This document shows positions 26,284-34,865 of a DNA stretch of 64,000 nucleotides, piece by piece; position 1 is the first letter of the stretch; each line of letters starts with the position of its first letter. The notes beneath the pieces were generated by a model. It ran no database searches. It was not told the origin of the DNA and saw only the letters and a list, made by a program, of their open reading frames with translations. Where the stretch lies: NCBI GenBank assembly GCA_030949385.1, contig JAUZSP010000006.1:128121-192120 (forward strand). The letters are read 5' to 3'. This DNA is from Gammaproteobacteria bacterium (GTDB lineage: Bacteria; Pseudomonadota; Gammaproteobacteria; JAUZRS01). A program made the position numbers and the translations under genes.

Positions 26284-27371
26284 GGCTTGGTCTGCGGGTT
26301 GTGTTGTGTTGTTAACAGTGGTGGTAGACCGTGCTGCGCTCGTTGGCTTTCGTCTTCCAGCACAAAGAGGCTCTCTCCTGCGCTGCTGTGTTGAAAATTG
26401 TAAAGATAGTGGCGCAGAGGGCGTTCATCAATGGCAAAACTGAGTTTGTTGCTGATGCCGTCGGTGTGAGCGATGGGGGAGCGGGTGGTGGATTGGAAAT
26501 GCACCAAACGCCCCTGTTTTTCGGTTGCTTCGGCGATTAAAAAAGGCAAATAAAGGTGTTCGCCATCACCGATGACGGTCAGAGGATTATCACCGGCAAC
26601 GGGATGAACAGCACCTTGATAGGGCATTTTGAGGCCGAAGCGTCCCAGATCCTCACGGCCTTTAACGTGGCTCAGGTCGCGATCCACGTCGGCGGGCAGG
26701 TGAGCTTGATACGTGGGGTTGGGAGTGAAGCTAAACTGGCCTTCCAGCAGGGTGACAAAACGTACCGGCACGGGAAATTGACTCAGTTGTTGGCGTGCTT
26801 GTTCATCCAGCCAACTGACCAAGGCGACGATCACAACTTCTTTGACCTCGGGCAGTTTGGGCAGCAGTCGTTCTGCCAGCCGTTGCAGGGTTCGGCCCGT
26901 GGTGATTTCATCGTCCACTAAGATCAGGCGTTGGCTTTTTTGTATGTCGGCTAATAGGGCAGGGTGTGGCTGATAAAAAAGATGATCAACGGCGTGGCTG
27001 TGGGCTTCATCCAGTGACAGCCACAGGAGGTGATCGGTCTGGCAGCGGGTGGTGTGTTGATAAAAAACCGCCGCGTTTTGCACTCGACTGAGGCTGTCGG
27101 CCACTCCGGCTCCTAAGCCGGTGGCGGTTTCGGCCATGCCGACCACGTAGCTGCGGGTTCCGGCTTGAATCAGTTGGGCTAATTCATCGTAAGCCGCGCG
27201 CATGGCTGAGGGGGCAACAGGCCAATGTTTGCCTAAAATTTTGGAGATAAACAGAAAACCTCGTTTGGGGTTTTCACGACTGGCAAAGGTTAATAATTCA
27301 TCTAATGATCGGCGGCTCGTGTGGATGGAAATGTCCAGTTGTCCAGCGGCAATGGTGACAGAAAGGGTCAT
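26280..27371 (-). CDS. Phosphoribosyltransferase-like protein with TRSP domain
   Basis: Encodes 363 aa. A PRTase fold with the PRPP loop LILVDDEITTGRTL is followed by a C-terminal TRSP-type domain (~240-360). Proteins of this layout occur in ter gene clusters and are thought to make a nucleoside-like molecule. It is the first gene of the four-enzyme block and is separated from terD by about 100 bp containing two stem-loops. Confidence 0.83.
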   Translation of the reverse strand: MTLSVTIAAGQLDISIHTSRRSLDELLTFASRENPKRGFLFISKILGKHWPVAPSAMRAAYDELAQLIQAGTRSYVVGMAETATGLGAGVADSLSRVQNAAVFYQHTTRCQTDHLLWLSLDEAHSHAVDHLFYQPHPALLADIQKSQRLILVDDEITTGRTLQRLAERLLPKLPEVKEVVIVALVSWLDEQARQQLSQFPVPVRFVTLLEGQFSFTPNPTYQAHLPADVDRDLSHVKGREDLGRFGLKMPYQGAVHPVAGDNPLTVIGDGEHLYLPFLIAEATEKQGRLVHFQSTTRSPIAHTDGISNKLSFAIDERPLRHYLYNFQHSSAGESLFVLEDESQRAQHGLPPLLTTQHNPQTKP

Positions 27372-27416
27372 AAAAGGGAGCCAAAAAATTAAAATAAAGA
27401 AGGGTTATTTGGAAGT

Positions 27417-27448
27417 GTGAGCGAAAATCCAAGAGGATTTTTGCTCAC
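27417..27448 (-). other. Long stem-loop between terD and the biosynthetic genes
   Basis: GTGAGC, one mismatch, then AAAATCC pair with GGATTTT...GCTCAC around a four-base loop (about 13 of 14 bp). A second small hairpin (GGCTTAAAAAGCC) lies next to terD at about 27452-27464. There is no T run after the large stem, so it is more likely an mRNA stabiliser or processing site than a terminator. It would protect or separate the terD message from the downstream enzyme messages. Confidence 0.5.
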
Positions 27449-27470
27449 AGGGGCTTAAAAAGCCAAGGGG

Positions 27471-28046
27471 TTACATATTAACGCCGTACTCGTTGGCCAT
27501 TGCAGATAGACCACCGGCATAGCCTTGACCGACGGCTTTGAATTTCCACTCACCGTTGTGGCGGTACAGTTCGCCAAAAATCATCGCGGTTTCGATGGAG
27601 TAATCTTCGGTCAGGTCGTAACGGCAGACTTCGTTGCCGGTTTCGTCGTTGACGACCCGAATGAAGGCGTTGGCCACTTGGCCAAAGTTTTGGTTGCGGG
27701 CTTCAAAGTCGTGAATGGTGACGGTCACGGCAATTTTGTTGATTTCTGCGGGTACCGCTGCCAGATCAACTTTGACGCTTTCATCATCGCCATCACCTTC
27801 GCCGCTGCGGTTGTCGCCCATGTGATTTACCGAACCGCACTGTGAGCTGGCTTGGTTGTAAAAAACAAAGTCGTGATCACCACGGACTTTGCCGCTGTCG
27901 CCAAGTAAAAAGACCGAGGCATCTAAATCAAACTCGACACCGTCGGTGGCGCGTTCATCCCAGCCCAACCCGATCAGAATTTTTTTGATTCCAGGATCGG
28001 TTTTTTCCAGTGAAAGATTGCCACCTTTGGATAACGAAATTGCCAT
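27471..28046 (-). CDS. terD: Tellurium-resistance protein TerD
   Basis: Encodes 191 aa, the canonical TerD/TerE length. [45 protein letters not shown] and [20 protein letters not shown] are all typical, including both Asp-rich calcium sites. It lies between the TerC-like gene and the enzyme block. Confidence 0.95.
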   Translation of the reverse strand: MAISLSKGGNLSLEKTDPGIKKILIGLGWDERATDGVEFDLDASVFLLGDSGKVRGDHDFVFYNQASSQCGSVNHMGDNRSGEGDGDDESVKVDLAAVPAEINKIAVTVTIHDFEARNQNFGQVANAFIRVVNDETGNEVCRYDLTEDYSIETAMIFGELYRHNGEWKFKAVGQGYAGGLSAMANEYGVNM

Positions 28047-28139
28047 AATTAAACTTCCCTTCGTATAAAAAACGACAGACGGATGCTGTCACGGAGCGAT
28101 TACGGGTTTATTGTAACCGCTAAATAAAGTGGTGTGTGA

Positions 28140-29171
28140 TTACTGAGCAGCTTTGCTGTTTTCTTGGCGTTTGATCAGCCATGAATGGCCAAATGCAACG
28201 CCGATAAACCCCGCACCGATGAGGCCGGTAAGCACCTCTGGGATGTGCGTAAAGGTTTTAAGAATCATGATTACCGCCAAGGCAATGATGGCGTAAAAAG
28301 CCCCGTGTTCCAAGTATTTGTAAATGGATAAGGTGCCTTTTTCCACCAACATGATGGTCAAAGAGCGGACAAACATAGCACCGATACCGAGGCCGATGGC
28401 GATGATAAACAGGTCGGTGGTGATGGCAAACGCGCCAATCACACCATCAAAGCTGAAAGAGGCATCGAGGATTTCCAAATACATAAACATGGCCAAGCCG
28501 CTTTTGGCGGCTAGACCTGCTGCGGCGCGTTGTGCTTCGCGGTTCTCCATCCATTTGGCCAAGGAGTGAATGGCCAAATAGGTGAAAATACCGCTCAGAG
28601 CAGAGGCGATGAAGCCGTGTCGGTCGGCTTCTTGCAGAGCGCCGTAGGCCACACTGAGGATCAGACCGGCGGTTAATAACACCGTCATGTAGGGGATTTT
28701 CCCCAATGCCATGATCGGTTTTTCAATCAGAGGGATCCAGTGCTCTTTTTCATCGTCCAAGAAAAAGTCTAGGCCAACCATTAATAAGAAAGAGCCGCCA
28801 AAGCCCATCAAGTTAATGTGTGCTAACTCCATATGGTGGGCATAGACTTCAGGGGTGTTCATCGCAATATTAAGGGCTCCCCAAGGGCTTACTTGGGCAA
28901 TGATGCTAACAATAATGACCGGAAACAAAATACGCATACCAAAAACGGCAATCAGCATCCCCCAGGTCAGAAAGCGTCGTTGCCATTTGGGGCTCATGTC
29001 TTTTAATACGGTGGCGTTGACCACCGCGTTATCAAACGACAGAGAAATTTCCAATACGCACAAAACGGAGACCAAAAAGAGGGCTTCAAGCCCACCGATG
29101 TAAAAGGCCGCAGTGATGCCAATGAAGGTGACGATAAAGCTGCCAGTGAAAAAGCGTAAATTACCGCTCAT
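28140..29171 (-). CDS. TerC-like integral membrane protein (DUF475 branch)
   Basis: Encodes 343 aa with about nine membrane helices. The TerC-superfamily signature SFDNAVVNATVLKDM contains the acidic residues proposed to bind metal, and a second copy SFDGVIGAFAIT lies in the second half. Members export manganese or other divalent ions, and TerC partners TerB in tellurite resistance. The sequence is closer to the DUF475 branch than to plasmid TerC. Confidence 0.88.
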   Translation of the reverse strand: MSGNLRFFTGSFIVTFIGITAAFYIGGLEALFLVSVLCVLEISLSFDNAVVNATVLKDMSPKWQRRFLTWGMLIAVFGMRILFPVIIVSIIAQVSPWGALNIAMNTPEVYAHHMELAHINLMGFGGSFLLMVGLDFFLDDEKEHWIPLIEKPIMALGKIPYMTVLLTAGLILSVAYGALQEADRHGFIASALSGIFTYLAIHSLAKWMENREAQRAAAGLAAKSGLAMFMYLEILDASFSFDGVIGAFAITTDLFIIAIGLGIGAMFVRSLTIMLVEKGTLSIYKYLEHGAFYAIIALAVIMILKTFTHIPEVLTGLIGAGFIGVAFGHSWLIKRQENSKAAQ

Positions 29172-29196
29172 AGGTCTGTACCTTAAAATAAAGCAT

Positions 29197-29234
29197 AAAA
29201 AAGACCCCCGCCGATATTGAAAGCGGAGAGGGTC
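29197..29234 (-). terminator. Intrinsic terminator after terB
   Basis: On the minus strand a stem formed by GACCC + CCGC and GCGG + GGGTC (three-base bulge, ten-base loop) is followed by six T. It lies between terB and the TerC-like gene, so it would reduce transcription into the rest of the ter cluster and leave terB the most abundant message. Confidence 0.65.
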
Positions 29235-29254
29235 GAGGTGTGTTGCTGTTGTGC

Positions 29255-29704
29255 TTAGTCGATAAAGTCGTTGGCATCCAAACCCAGTTCACGGCCAATT
29301 TTGATCACCATCGCTTTTTCGCTTTGATCAAAATCGCCATCGGATTTACCAATGGAGACCACCATTCTCAGTACCAGACGGGCTTCGTCGTCTTTGCCTT
29401 TGATTTTGGCCAGCGCATCCATTGCTTTGGCTTCGCCCATGTCCAGATCCATTTCCAATGCGGAGAGGTATTCGTTAAAGGCTTCCAGTACATCGACGCG
29501 GCTGTAGATGGAGAGAGCGGGGTTGTTTTCGATAAAGACGCGCATTTTGTCTTTTTCTACTTGATCAATGCTGCCGTCGGCAAAACTGACCAGCGCACTG
29601 CCGGACATGGCGGCGTGCAGGAATTTTTTGGATTTGAACTTGAGTGCGTCGGTTTTCAGCTCAGAGAGTTTGTCGCTGCCACGTTGTAATAAATCTTTAA
29701 ACAC
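29255..29704 (-). CDS. terB: Tellurite-resistance protein TerB
   Basis: Encodes 149 aa, all helical. ALVSFADGSIDQVEKDKM and VVSIGKSDGDFDQSEKAMVIKIGRELGLD are the two symmetry-related metal-binding helices of TerB. TerB links TerC at the membrane with cytoplasmic TerD proteins. It is the first gene of the ter cluster and has its own terminator downstream. Confidence 0.95.
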   Translation of the reverse strand: MFKDLLQRGSDKLSELKTDALKFKSKKFLHAAMSGSALVSFADGSIDQVEKDKMRVFIENNPALSIYSRVDVLEAFNEYLSALEMDLDMGEAKAMDALAKIKGKDDEARLVLRMVVSIGKSDGDFDQSEKAMVIKIGRELGLDANDFID

Positions 29705-29843
29705 GATGGGTGATTCCTTAATGGTTGAGTAGAGAGCAGCCTTATGAGCTGCCGTTCTTTGGCTCGGGCTGGCTCGAATGGAGAGAGACCGTGCAGCAGA
29801 AGAAAAGTTTTACCGTCGGCCTCTTTTTTTATTCGTCAGCGGT

Positions 29844-30500
29844 TTAGGTGATGATTCGAGCACCGCCTTCTTGACCCAAAATCAGCACATCCGCTGGCCG
29901 TTGAGCAAAAATACCGACGGTGACCACACCAGCAATGGCGTTGATGGTCTGCTCCAGATGAACCGGTTGCATGATCTGCAGGCCGTGAACGTCAAGGATC
30001 AGGTTGCCGTTGTCGGTGGTGAAGCCTTCACGCAGCACCGGCTGACCGTCCAGCTTAACCAATTCTCGTGCCACATGGCTGCGCGCCATCGGGATAACTT
30101 CGATGGGCAGTGGGAAACTGCCCATCACATCCACCAGTTTGGATTCATCGGCGATGCAGATGAATTTTTCGCTCGCGCCAGCAACGATCTTCTCGCGGGT
30201 CAGTGCGCCGCCGCCGCCTTTGATCAGATGCAGTTCGCGGTTGGATTCATCGGCACCATCGACGTAGAGCGACAGCGGGCCGGTGTTGTTGAGTTCCATC
30301 ACCTCGATGCCGTGACCGCGCAGCCGCGCAGCACTGGCCTCAGAGCTGGCCACAGTGCCGTCGATCTTGCCTTTGAGTTTGGCCAGCAGGTCGATAAAGT
30401 GGTTGGCGGTGGAGCCGGTGCCGATGCCGACAATCATCCCTGGTTCCACGTATTCAATCGCCGCTTCAGCGGCTTGTCGTTTCAAGTCATCAGCCGTCAT
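29844..30500 (-). CDS. rpiA: Ribose-5-phosphate isomerase A
   Basis: Encodes 218 aa. The motifs [37 protein letters not shown] and [14 protein letters not shown] match RpiA, including the catalytic Asp/Glu/Lys region. It interconverts ribose-5-phosphate and ribulose-5-phosphate in the pentose phosphate pathway. The divergent rpiA/ilvA arrangement is common in gammaproteobacteria. Confidence 0.97.
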   Translation of the reverse strand: MTADDLKRQAAEAAIEYVEPGMIVGIGTGSTANHFIDLLAKLKGKIDGTVASSEASAARLRGHGIEVMELNNTGPLSLYVDGADESNRELHLIKGGGGALTREKIVAGASEKFICIADESKLVDVMGSFPLPIEVIPMARSHVARELVKLDGQPVLREGFTTDNGNLILDVHGLQIMQPVHLEQTINAIAGVVTVGIFAQRPADVLILGQEGGARIIT

Positions 30501-30653
30501 GGTGATTCTTCCTAATGCGAAAAGGGATTCATCTTACCTGTGAACGATAAGGGATGAAAGTCGCGTGCGAATTAGGGTGGTGTTGCTGGGGGTGATGGCG
30601 CAAAATGCCGAGCCTTTTTGCGCAAACTGCCCCCTTGGTATTACGATACGATT

Positions 30654-32168
30654 ATGACTGACCGTTACATAAAAAAAATCCTCTCCGCTCGTGTGTACGA
30701 CGTGGCCAGCGAAAGTCCGCTGGAATACGCTCCCAACTTGTCGCGCAAGCTCTCCAATCGTGTGTTGTTAAAGCGTGAAGATCAGCAGCAGGTCTTCTCT
30801 TTCAAGCTGCGCGGCGCGTACAACAAAATGTACCAACTCAGCCAGCAGGGCGATTTGGTCGGAGTGATTGCCGCTTCGGCGGGCAACCACGCTCAAGGGG
30901 TGGCGCTGGCGGCGAAAAAGTTGGGGGTGAAGGCGATCATTGTCATGCCACGCACCACCCCTGCGATTAAGGTGGAGGCGGTCAAAGCGTTGGGAGCCAA
31001 GGCGATTTTGCACGGCGATGCTTACGACGATGCCTACGCTCACGCCCGTGAGCTGGAGCAGGAGAAGGGGTATCCTTTTATTCACCCTTACGACGATGAA
31101 GATGTGATTGCCGGTCAAGGCACGGTGGGGTTGGAGATCTGTCGTCAGCACCCCGACCGTGTGGATGCGCTGTTTGTCCCCATCGGTGGTGGCGGCTTGA
31201 TCGCGGGGGTGGCGGTGTTGATGAACTACCTGCGCCCTGAGGTGAAGATCATTGGTGTGGAGCCGGACGACGCCAACTCGATGCAGTTGGCGCTGGCGAA
31301 AAAACGCCGCGTGGTGCTGGATCAGGTGGGTATTTTTGCTGACGGTGTGGCGGTGAAACAGGCGGGCAAAGCGCCCTACGATCTCTGCAAAAAATACGTT
31401 GATGAGGTGATCACGGTTTCGGTGGATGAGATGTGCGCGGGCATTAAAGAGATCTTTAATGAGACGCGCACGGTGACCGAACCGGCGGGGGCGCTGGCGG
31501 TGGCGGGGCTGAAAAAATACGTTGAGCGTGAAGGCGTAACGGGCCAGACCTTGATCGCCATCAACAGCGGCGCGAACATTAATTTTGATCGATTGCGCCA
31601 TGTGGCAGAGCGTGCCGAGTTGGGTGAGCAGCGGGAGATGCTGTTGGCGGTGACCTTGGCAGAAAAAGCGGGCAGTTTTCGTACCTTTTGCCAAGCGTTA
31701 GGACGGCGGGGAGTGGTGACGGAGTTTAATTATCGTTACGGCGATGAGCAGCAGGCGAAAATTTACGCCGGAGTAAAAATCGCGGGTGAATCGGAGCGCG
31801 GTGAGCTGTTGGCGCATTTAACAGAGGCCGGTTATGAGGTGTTGGATTTGAGCGACAACGAAATGGCCAAAACCCACATTCGTTATATGGTGGGTGGTCG
31901 TGCGCAAATGGTTCGTGATGAGAGGCTGTTTCGCTTTGAATTTCCCGAACGTCCGGGTGCCTTACCGGCCTTTTTAAATCAGGTGGGCAAGGGCTGGAAC
32001 ATCAGCCTGTTTCATTATCGCAATCACGGCTCGGCTTTTGGACGGGTTCTGTGTGGCATTCAGGTGCCGGATCAAGAGTATGAGCGGTTTTTGAGTCATC
32101 TGGAAAAATTGGGTTTTGCGTATTGGAATGAAAGTGATAATCCGGCCTATCGGGCGTTTTTGTTGTAG
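30654..32168 (+). CDS. ilvA: Threonine ammonia-lyase, biosynthetic
   Basis: Encodes 504 aa. The PLP lysine lies in REDQQQVFSFKLRGAYNKM, and the phosphate-binding loop is GGGGLIAGVAV. Two C-terminal ACT-like regulatory domains (~325-504) would bind isoleucine and valine. It converts threonine to 2-oxobutanoate, the first committed step to isoleucine. I start at ATG 30654 (MTDRYIKKILSARVYDVA), the usual N-terminus. An upstream in-frame ATG adds an atypical stretch. Confidence 0.97.
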   Translation: MTDRYIKKILSARVYDVASESPLEYAPNLSRKLSNRVLLKREDQQQVFSFKLRGAYNKMYQLSQQGDLVGVIAASAGNHAQGVALAAKKLGVKAIIVMPRTTPAIKVEAVKALGAKAILHGDAYDDAYAHARELEQEKGYPFIHPYDDEDVIAGQGTVGLEICRQHPDRVDALFVPIGGGGLIAGVAVLMNYLRPEVKIIGVEPDDANSMQLALAKKRRVVLDQVGIFADGVAVKQAGKAPYDLCKKYVDEVITVSVDEMCAGIKEIFNETRTVTEPAGALAVAGLKKYVEREGVTGQTLIAINSGANINFDRLRHVAERAELGEQREMLLAVTLAEKAGSFRTFCQALGRRGVVTEFNYRYGDEQQAKIYAGVKIAGESERGELLAHLTEAGYEVLDLSDNEMAKTHIRYMVGGRAQMVRDERLFRFEFPERPGALPAFLNQVGKGWNISLFHYRNHGSAFGRVLCGIQVPDQEYERFLSHLEKLGFAYWNESDNPAYRAFLL

Positions 32169-32181
32169 GTTAAAATGGGTT

Positions 32182-32700
32182 ATGAAATACGATCCAAATA
32201 TTCATCACCGCCGTTCAGTTCGTTTGAAAGGATTTGATTATGCGTGCTGTGGGTTGTATTTCGTGACCATTTGCAGTCAGAATCGGTTGAATCTGTTTGA
32301 TGATATTTTAGACCATATAATGGTTTTGAATACTGCGGGAAAAATGCTTAATAAAATATGGCAGGGTATGCCAGATCAGCACAAAAATATTAGGCTGCAT
32401 GAGTACGTTGTTATGCCGAATCATTTTCACGCTATTATTGAAATTACATCCGTAGGGGCGGATTCTATATCCGCCCGCACTGGACTGGGAACCGTCGTTC
32501 AGACGTTTAAGCGTTTTACCACGGTGGAATACATAAAAAGGGTGAGGCAACATATTCTACCTGCCTTTGATGGAAAAATTTGGCAGCGAAATTATTGGGA
32601 GCATATTATTCGTAATGAAGATGAATCCACCCATCTTGCCCAATATATTATGGATAACCCTAGAAAATGGGCGTTGGATAAATTAAATAACGGTGTTTAG
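32182..32700 (+). CDS. REP-associated tyrosine transposase (RAYT), Y1_Tnp family
   Basis: Encodes 172 aa from ATG 32182. VVMPNHFHAIIEI holds the His-hydrophobic-His metal site of Y1 transposases, WQRNYWEHIIRNEDE is typical of RAYTs, and the catalytic tyrosine is probably in AQYIMDNPRKW. RAYTs cut and move REP palindromes. This gene contains a REP hairpin in frame (32451-32478, read as GADSISAR) and has another directly downstream, so it is embedded in its likely substrate. It was inserted between ilvA and fau. Confidence 0.88.
   Translation: MKYDPNIHHRRSVRLKGFDYACCGLYFVTICSQNRLNLFDDILDHIMVLNTAGKMLNKIWQGMPDQHKNIRLHEYVVMPNHFHAIIEITSVGADSISARTGLGTVVQTFKRFTTVEYIKRVRQHILPAFDGKIWQRNYWEHIIRNEDESTHLAQYIMDNPRKWALDKLNNGV
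32451..32478 (+). repeat. REP palindrome inside the RAYT coding sequence
   Basis: The sequence starts CGTAGGGGCGGAT and closes ATCCGCCC, a 7-bp stem with a short loop and a GTAGGGG head. It is read in frame as part of the RAYT protein. The same head and a near-identical stem occur inverted at 32708-32733. Confidence 0.8.
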
Positions 32701-32707
32701 GCATCAA

Positions 32708-32733
32708 GGGCGGATATGGAATCCGCCCCTACG
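32708..32733 (-). repeat. REP palindrome overlapping the fau stop codon
   Basis: Inverted copy of the REP unit (GGGCGGAT...ATCCGCCCCTACG). Its head, read on the minus strand as CGTAGGGGC, supplies the TAG stop of fau, so insertion may have set the current fau C-terminus. Confidence 0.8.
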
Positions 32734-33310
32734 CCGTAACCACACAATCTAAAGCCACATCCCAAGGCTCTGCTTCCAGAGTTTCAACCTGCTGGAATCC
32801 ATGAGCAAGGCCAACCAACAACGGTTTTTTACCCTGTTTATTATTCTGCTTAAATTCAAAGGTACGGTCGTAATAACCGCCGCCCATGCCGAGGCGATTG
32901 CCCTTGTTGTCAAAGGCCAGCAGCGGCACCAAAACCAAATCTAAATTTTCTGCTTTGATTAATTGTTCGTTGGTTACTATCGGCTCGGGAATGCGAAATT
33001 GATTGGCCTGCATTGGGCTGTTGTGCTGGTAAGGAGCAAAGTGCAGTTGGTGGTCATCGGTGAGAAGGGGCAGATAGAGGTTTTTGCCGAGTTTTTCGGC
33101 GTGTTGCAAAATAGCTGCGGTTTCGATCTCGCCGCGCACCGACCAGTAGGCAGCAATGTGCTGGCTGTTGATAAATTCGGCTCGCTGGAAGAGCTGCTTT
33201 TGAAGGGCTAAAGCAGAGTGCTGCTGCTGTGCGGGTGTGAGTTTTAGGCGACGTTGAATCATCTGCTGGCGCAGAGTTACGCGATTTGGTGGGTTTTTGG
33301 ATTGTTTCAT
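32729..33310 (-). CDS. fau: 5-formyltetrahydrofolate cyclo-ligase
   Basis: Encodes 193 aa (YgfA/Fau/MTHFS). N-terminal Lys/Arg-rich helix, VRGEIETAAIL, and the signature LLAFDNKGNRLGMGGGYYDRTF with the ATP/folate-binding glycines. It converts 5-formyl-THF to 5,10-methenyl-THF. It follows the 6S RNA gene directly, as in E. coli. Confidence 0.95.
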   Translation of the reverse strand: MKQSKNPPNRVTLRQQMIQRRLKLTPAQQQHSALALQKQLFQRAEFINSQHIAAYWSVRGEIETAAILQHAEKLGKNLYLPLLTDDHQLHFAPYQHNSPMQANQFRIPEPIVTNEQLIKAENLDLVLVPLLAFDNKGNRLGMGGGYYDRTFEFKQNNKQGKKPLLVGLAHGFQQVETLEAEPWDVALDCVVTA

Positions 33311-33328
33311 AACGGAAAAAATAAAACT

Positions 33329-33518
33329 GAATCGCTCCGTAACCGCCGTCGCTGAAAACCGACCTTGAACTGGGAGAGTTCAAGTGGGAGTAGGTGAACG
33401 ATATCAGGCTTTCCGCCGTGGCGGACGTGCACAACAACCGCGATCAACCCAGTTCCCAGAGTACGAAATTAAGCTCAAGGGCATAATGGCTCAACTGACC
33501 AACAGCACAGAGCGACTC
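33329..33518 (-). ncRNA. ssrS: 6S RNA
   Basis: Identified from position (zapA - 6S - fau order) and sequence. The 5' end GAGTCGCTCTGTG pairs with the 3' end CGGAGCGATTC as the closing stem. The 3' half contains CACTTGAACTCTCCCAGTTCAAGG, matching the conserved CACCTTGAACC...GGTTCAAGG region of E. coli 6S. The length of about 190 nt fits. 6S RNA mimics an open promoter and sequesters sigma-70 RNA polymerase in stationary phase. Exact ends are inferred from the closing stem. Confidence 0.88.
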
Positions 33519-33547
33519 AACTCCATAGTCCAATAAAATGGCGGGAT

Positions 33548-33880
33548 TTACAAGCTACTTTTATCATTAATTTCCTGAGGCTCTGCATCGGCATCAAGGG
33601 CGTGTTGGATTTTAAGTTGCAAATCATCCAGTTGCTGATGAATTTGTCCGTTGTCTGCTTGCTGGTGTTTAAGCTGCAACAGCTCATGAGCGATGTTGAG
33701 CGCGGTGACGGTGGCCAGACGGTCGGTGCCGATGAATTTGCCCCGGCTGCGGATATCGCTCATTTTATGATCTAAGTACTCTGCTGCTTCTAGCAGTGCA
33801 TTGGTTTCTGTTTCGCGGCAAGAGACTTGGTACTCACGATCTAAAATAGTCAGTTTGACTGAAACCTGTTCATCGCTCAT
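33548..33880 (-). CDS. zapA: Cell division protein ZapA
   Basis: Encodes 110 aa. VSVKLTILDREYQVSC and LEAAEYLDHKMSDIRSRGK...RLATVTALNIAHELLQLK match ZapA, with a C-terminal coiled coil. ZapA cross-links FtsZ filaments in the Z ring. The gene lies just upstream of 6S RNA and just downstream of a TIGR02449-type gene. Confidence 0.94.
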   Translation of the reverse strand: MSDEQVSVKLTILDREYQVSCRETETNALLEAAEYLDHKMSDIRSRGKFIGTDRLATVTALNIAHELLQLKHQQADNGQIHQQLDDLQLKIQHALDADAEPQEINDKSSL

Positions 33881-34108
33881 CTACTGCCCCTCCATGCTTT
33901 TTAGGCGTGAGATCATTGCCTCGACGCGGTTGCGCGCCAGTTCGTTTTTTTCAACCAACTGGGCGCGTTCTAAATGGAGCTGTCGCGCTTGTTCTTTGAG
34001 CAGGCGGTTTTCATCGCGCTGCTGTTGGCACAGAGCCAACAGTTGATCCAGTTGTTGCTGTAGTTGAACCAGTTTTTGCTCAACGCTGAGTGGGGATTGA
34101 TTTTCCAT
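33881..34108 (-). CDS. TIGR02449-family coiled-coil protein
   Basis: Encodes 75 aa from ATG 34108. Almost the whole protein is one coiled coil (QKLVQLQQQLDQLL...ENRLLKEQARQL...ELARNRVEAMISRLKSMEGQ). This small family always sits beside zapA and resembles ZapB in form, so a cell-division role is plausible but inferred. An in-frame ATG 14 codons upstream is possible but off-family. It abuts zapA. Confidence 0.82.
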   Translation of the reverse strand: MENQSPLSVEQKLVQLQQQLDQLLALCQQQRDENRLLKEQARQLHLERAQLVEKNELARNRVEAMISRLKSMEGQ

Positions 34109-34218
34109 AAAGCGATAGTAGGGTGAGTGGGCGTGAGGGTCAATCCTCATGCGCGTTTATGCCGCCTTAGTCGAGTGCTAAGATGGCGTTTTTTTATTCT
34201 TCAAGAGACCACCTTCTT

Positions 34219-34785
34219 ATGCCAAACCTCGATTACCTTGTAGTGAATGACGCACTCTCCCGCATTGATGCGGCCATGAATGCGGCGGAGAGCCACGCCA
34301 TGTTGTGTGGGATGCTCTGTGCCTGTGGCCGTCTGGAGGCGGATGAGTGGTGTAAAAAGGTGCTGGAAGAGCAGGATGAAAACAACGTCTTGGTGCAAGA
34401 GTGTCGTCGTGAGTTGGATAAAGTGGCCGCGCAGGTGCAACAGCAGTTGGATGACCGAGAAGAGTTTAGTTTGCGTCTGTTTTTGCCCGACGATGAAACT
34501 CCGATGGCGGAGCGCGTTGAAGCCTTGAGTAAGTGGTGTGAATGTTTCTCCTTTGGTTTGGGGGTCGCAGTGCCGGTCTGTTGCAACGGCGATCTGCCGG
34601 AAGAGAGTCAAGAGCTGCTGAAGGATCTGTTGGAGATTTCCAAAGCGGTGATGGACGATGAAGAAGAGGATGAGGTGGAAGAGGAAGCGTATATGCAGAT
34701 TTGTGAGTACGTACGCATGGGGGTGTTGTTGATTCGGGACGAGTTGCAGCCGCTGCGAGGTGAGATTCCAGCAATTAAACATTGA
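34219..34785 (+). CDS. ygfB: UPF0149 family protein YgfB
   Basis: Encodes 188 aa from ATG 34219 (MPNLDYLVVNDALSRI). Helical UPF0149 fold with HAMLCGMLCA near the N-terminus, FSFGLGVA in the middle and an acidic stretch (DDEEEDEVEEEA) in the C-terminal half. Molecular function is uncertain. It is divergent from the zapA side and heads the pepP-ubiH operon as in E. coli. Confidence 0.92.
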   Translation: MPNLDYLVVNDALSRIDAAMNAAESHAMLCGMLCACGRLEADEWCKKVLEEQDENNVLVQECRRELDKVAAQVQQQLDDREEFSLRLFLPDDETPMAERVEALSKWCECFSFGLGVAVPVCCNGDLPEESQELLKDLLEISKAVMDDEEEDEVEEEAYMQICEYVRMGVLLIRDELQPLRGEIPAIKH

Positions 34786-34786
34786 G

Positions 34787-34848
34787 ATGGATTGCCGCTT
34801 TCGCGGCAATGACGAATATAAGCGCCACAATGACGAATATAAGCACCA
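34787..34848. repeat. Family-A palindromic repeat with 2x21-bp tail
   Basis: A variant of the element seen at 37.9, 41.6 and 44.2 kb: ATGGATTGCCGC-TT-TCGCGGCAATGACGA. Base changes in both arms (GCC/GGC instead of CCC/GGG) keep the hairpin paired. The tail CAATGACGAATATAAGC... is present twice in tandem (34807-34827 and 34828-34848). It lies between ygfB and pepP. Confidence 0.7.
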
Positions 34849-34865
34849 CTCAAAACAGGATCACT

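Noticed and set aside
29790-29835. Plus-strand terminator-like sequence between rpiA and terB
   Set aside because: There is a T run, but the preceding arms pair poorly and no plus-strand gene lies upstream.
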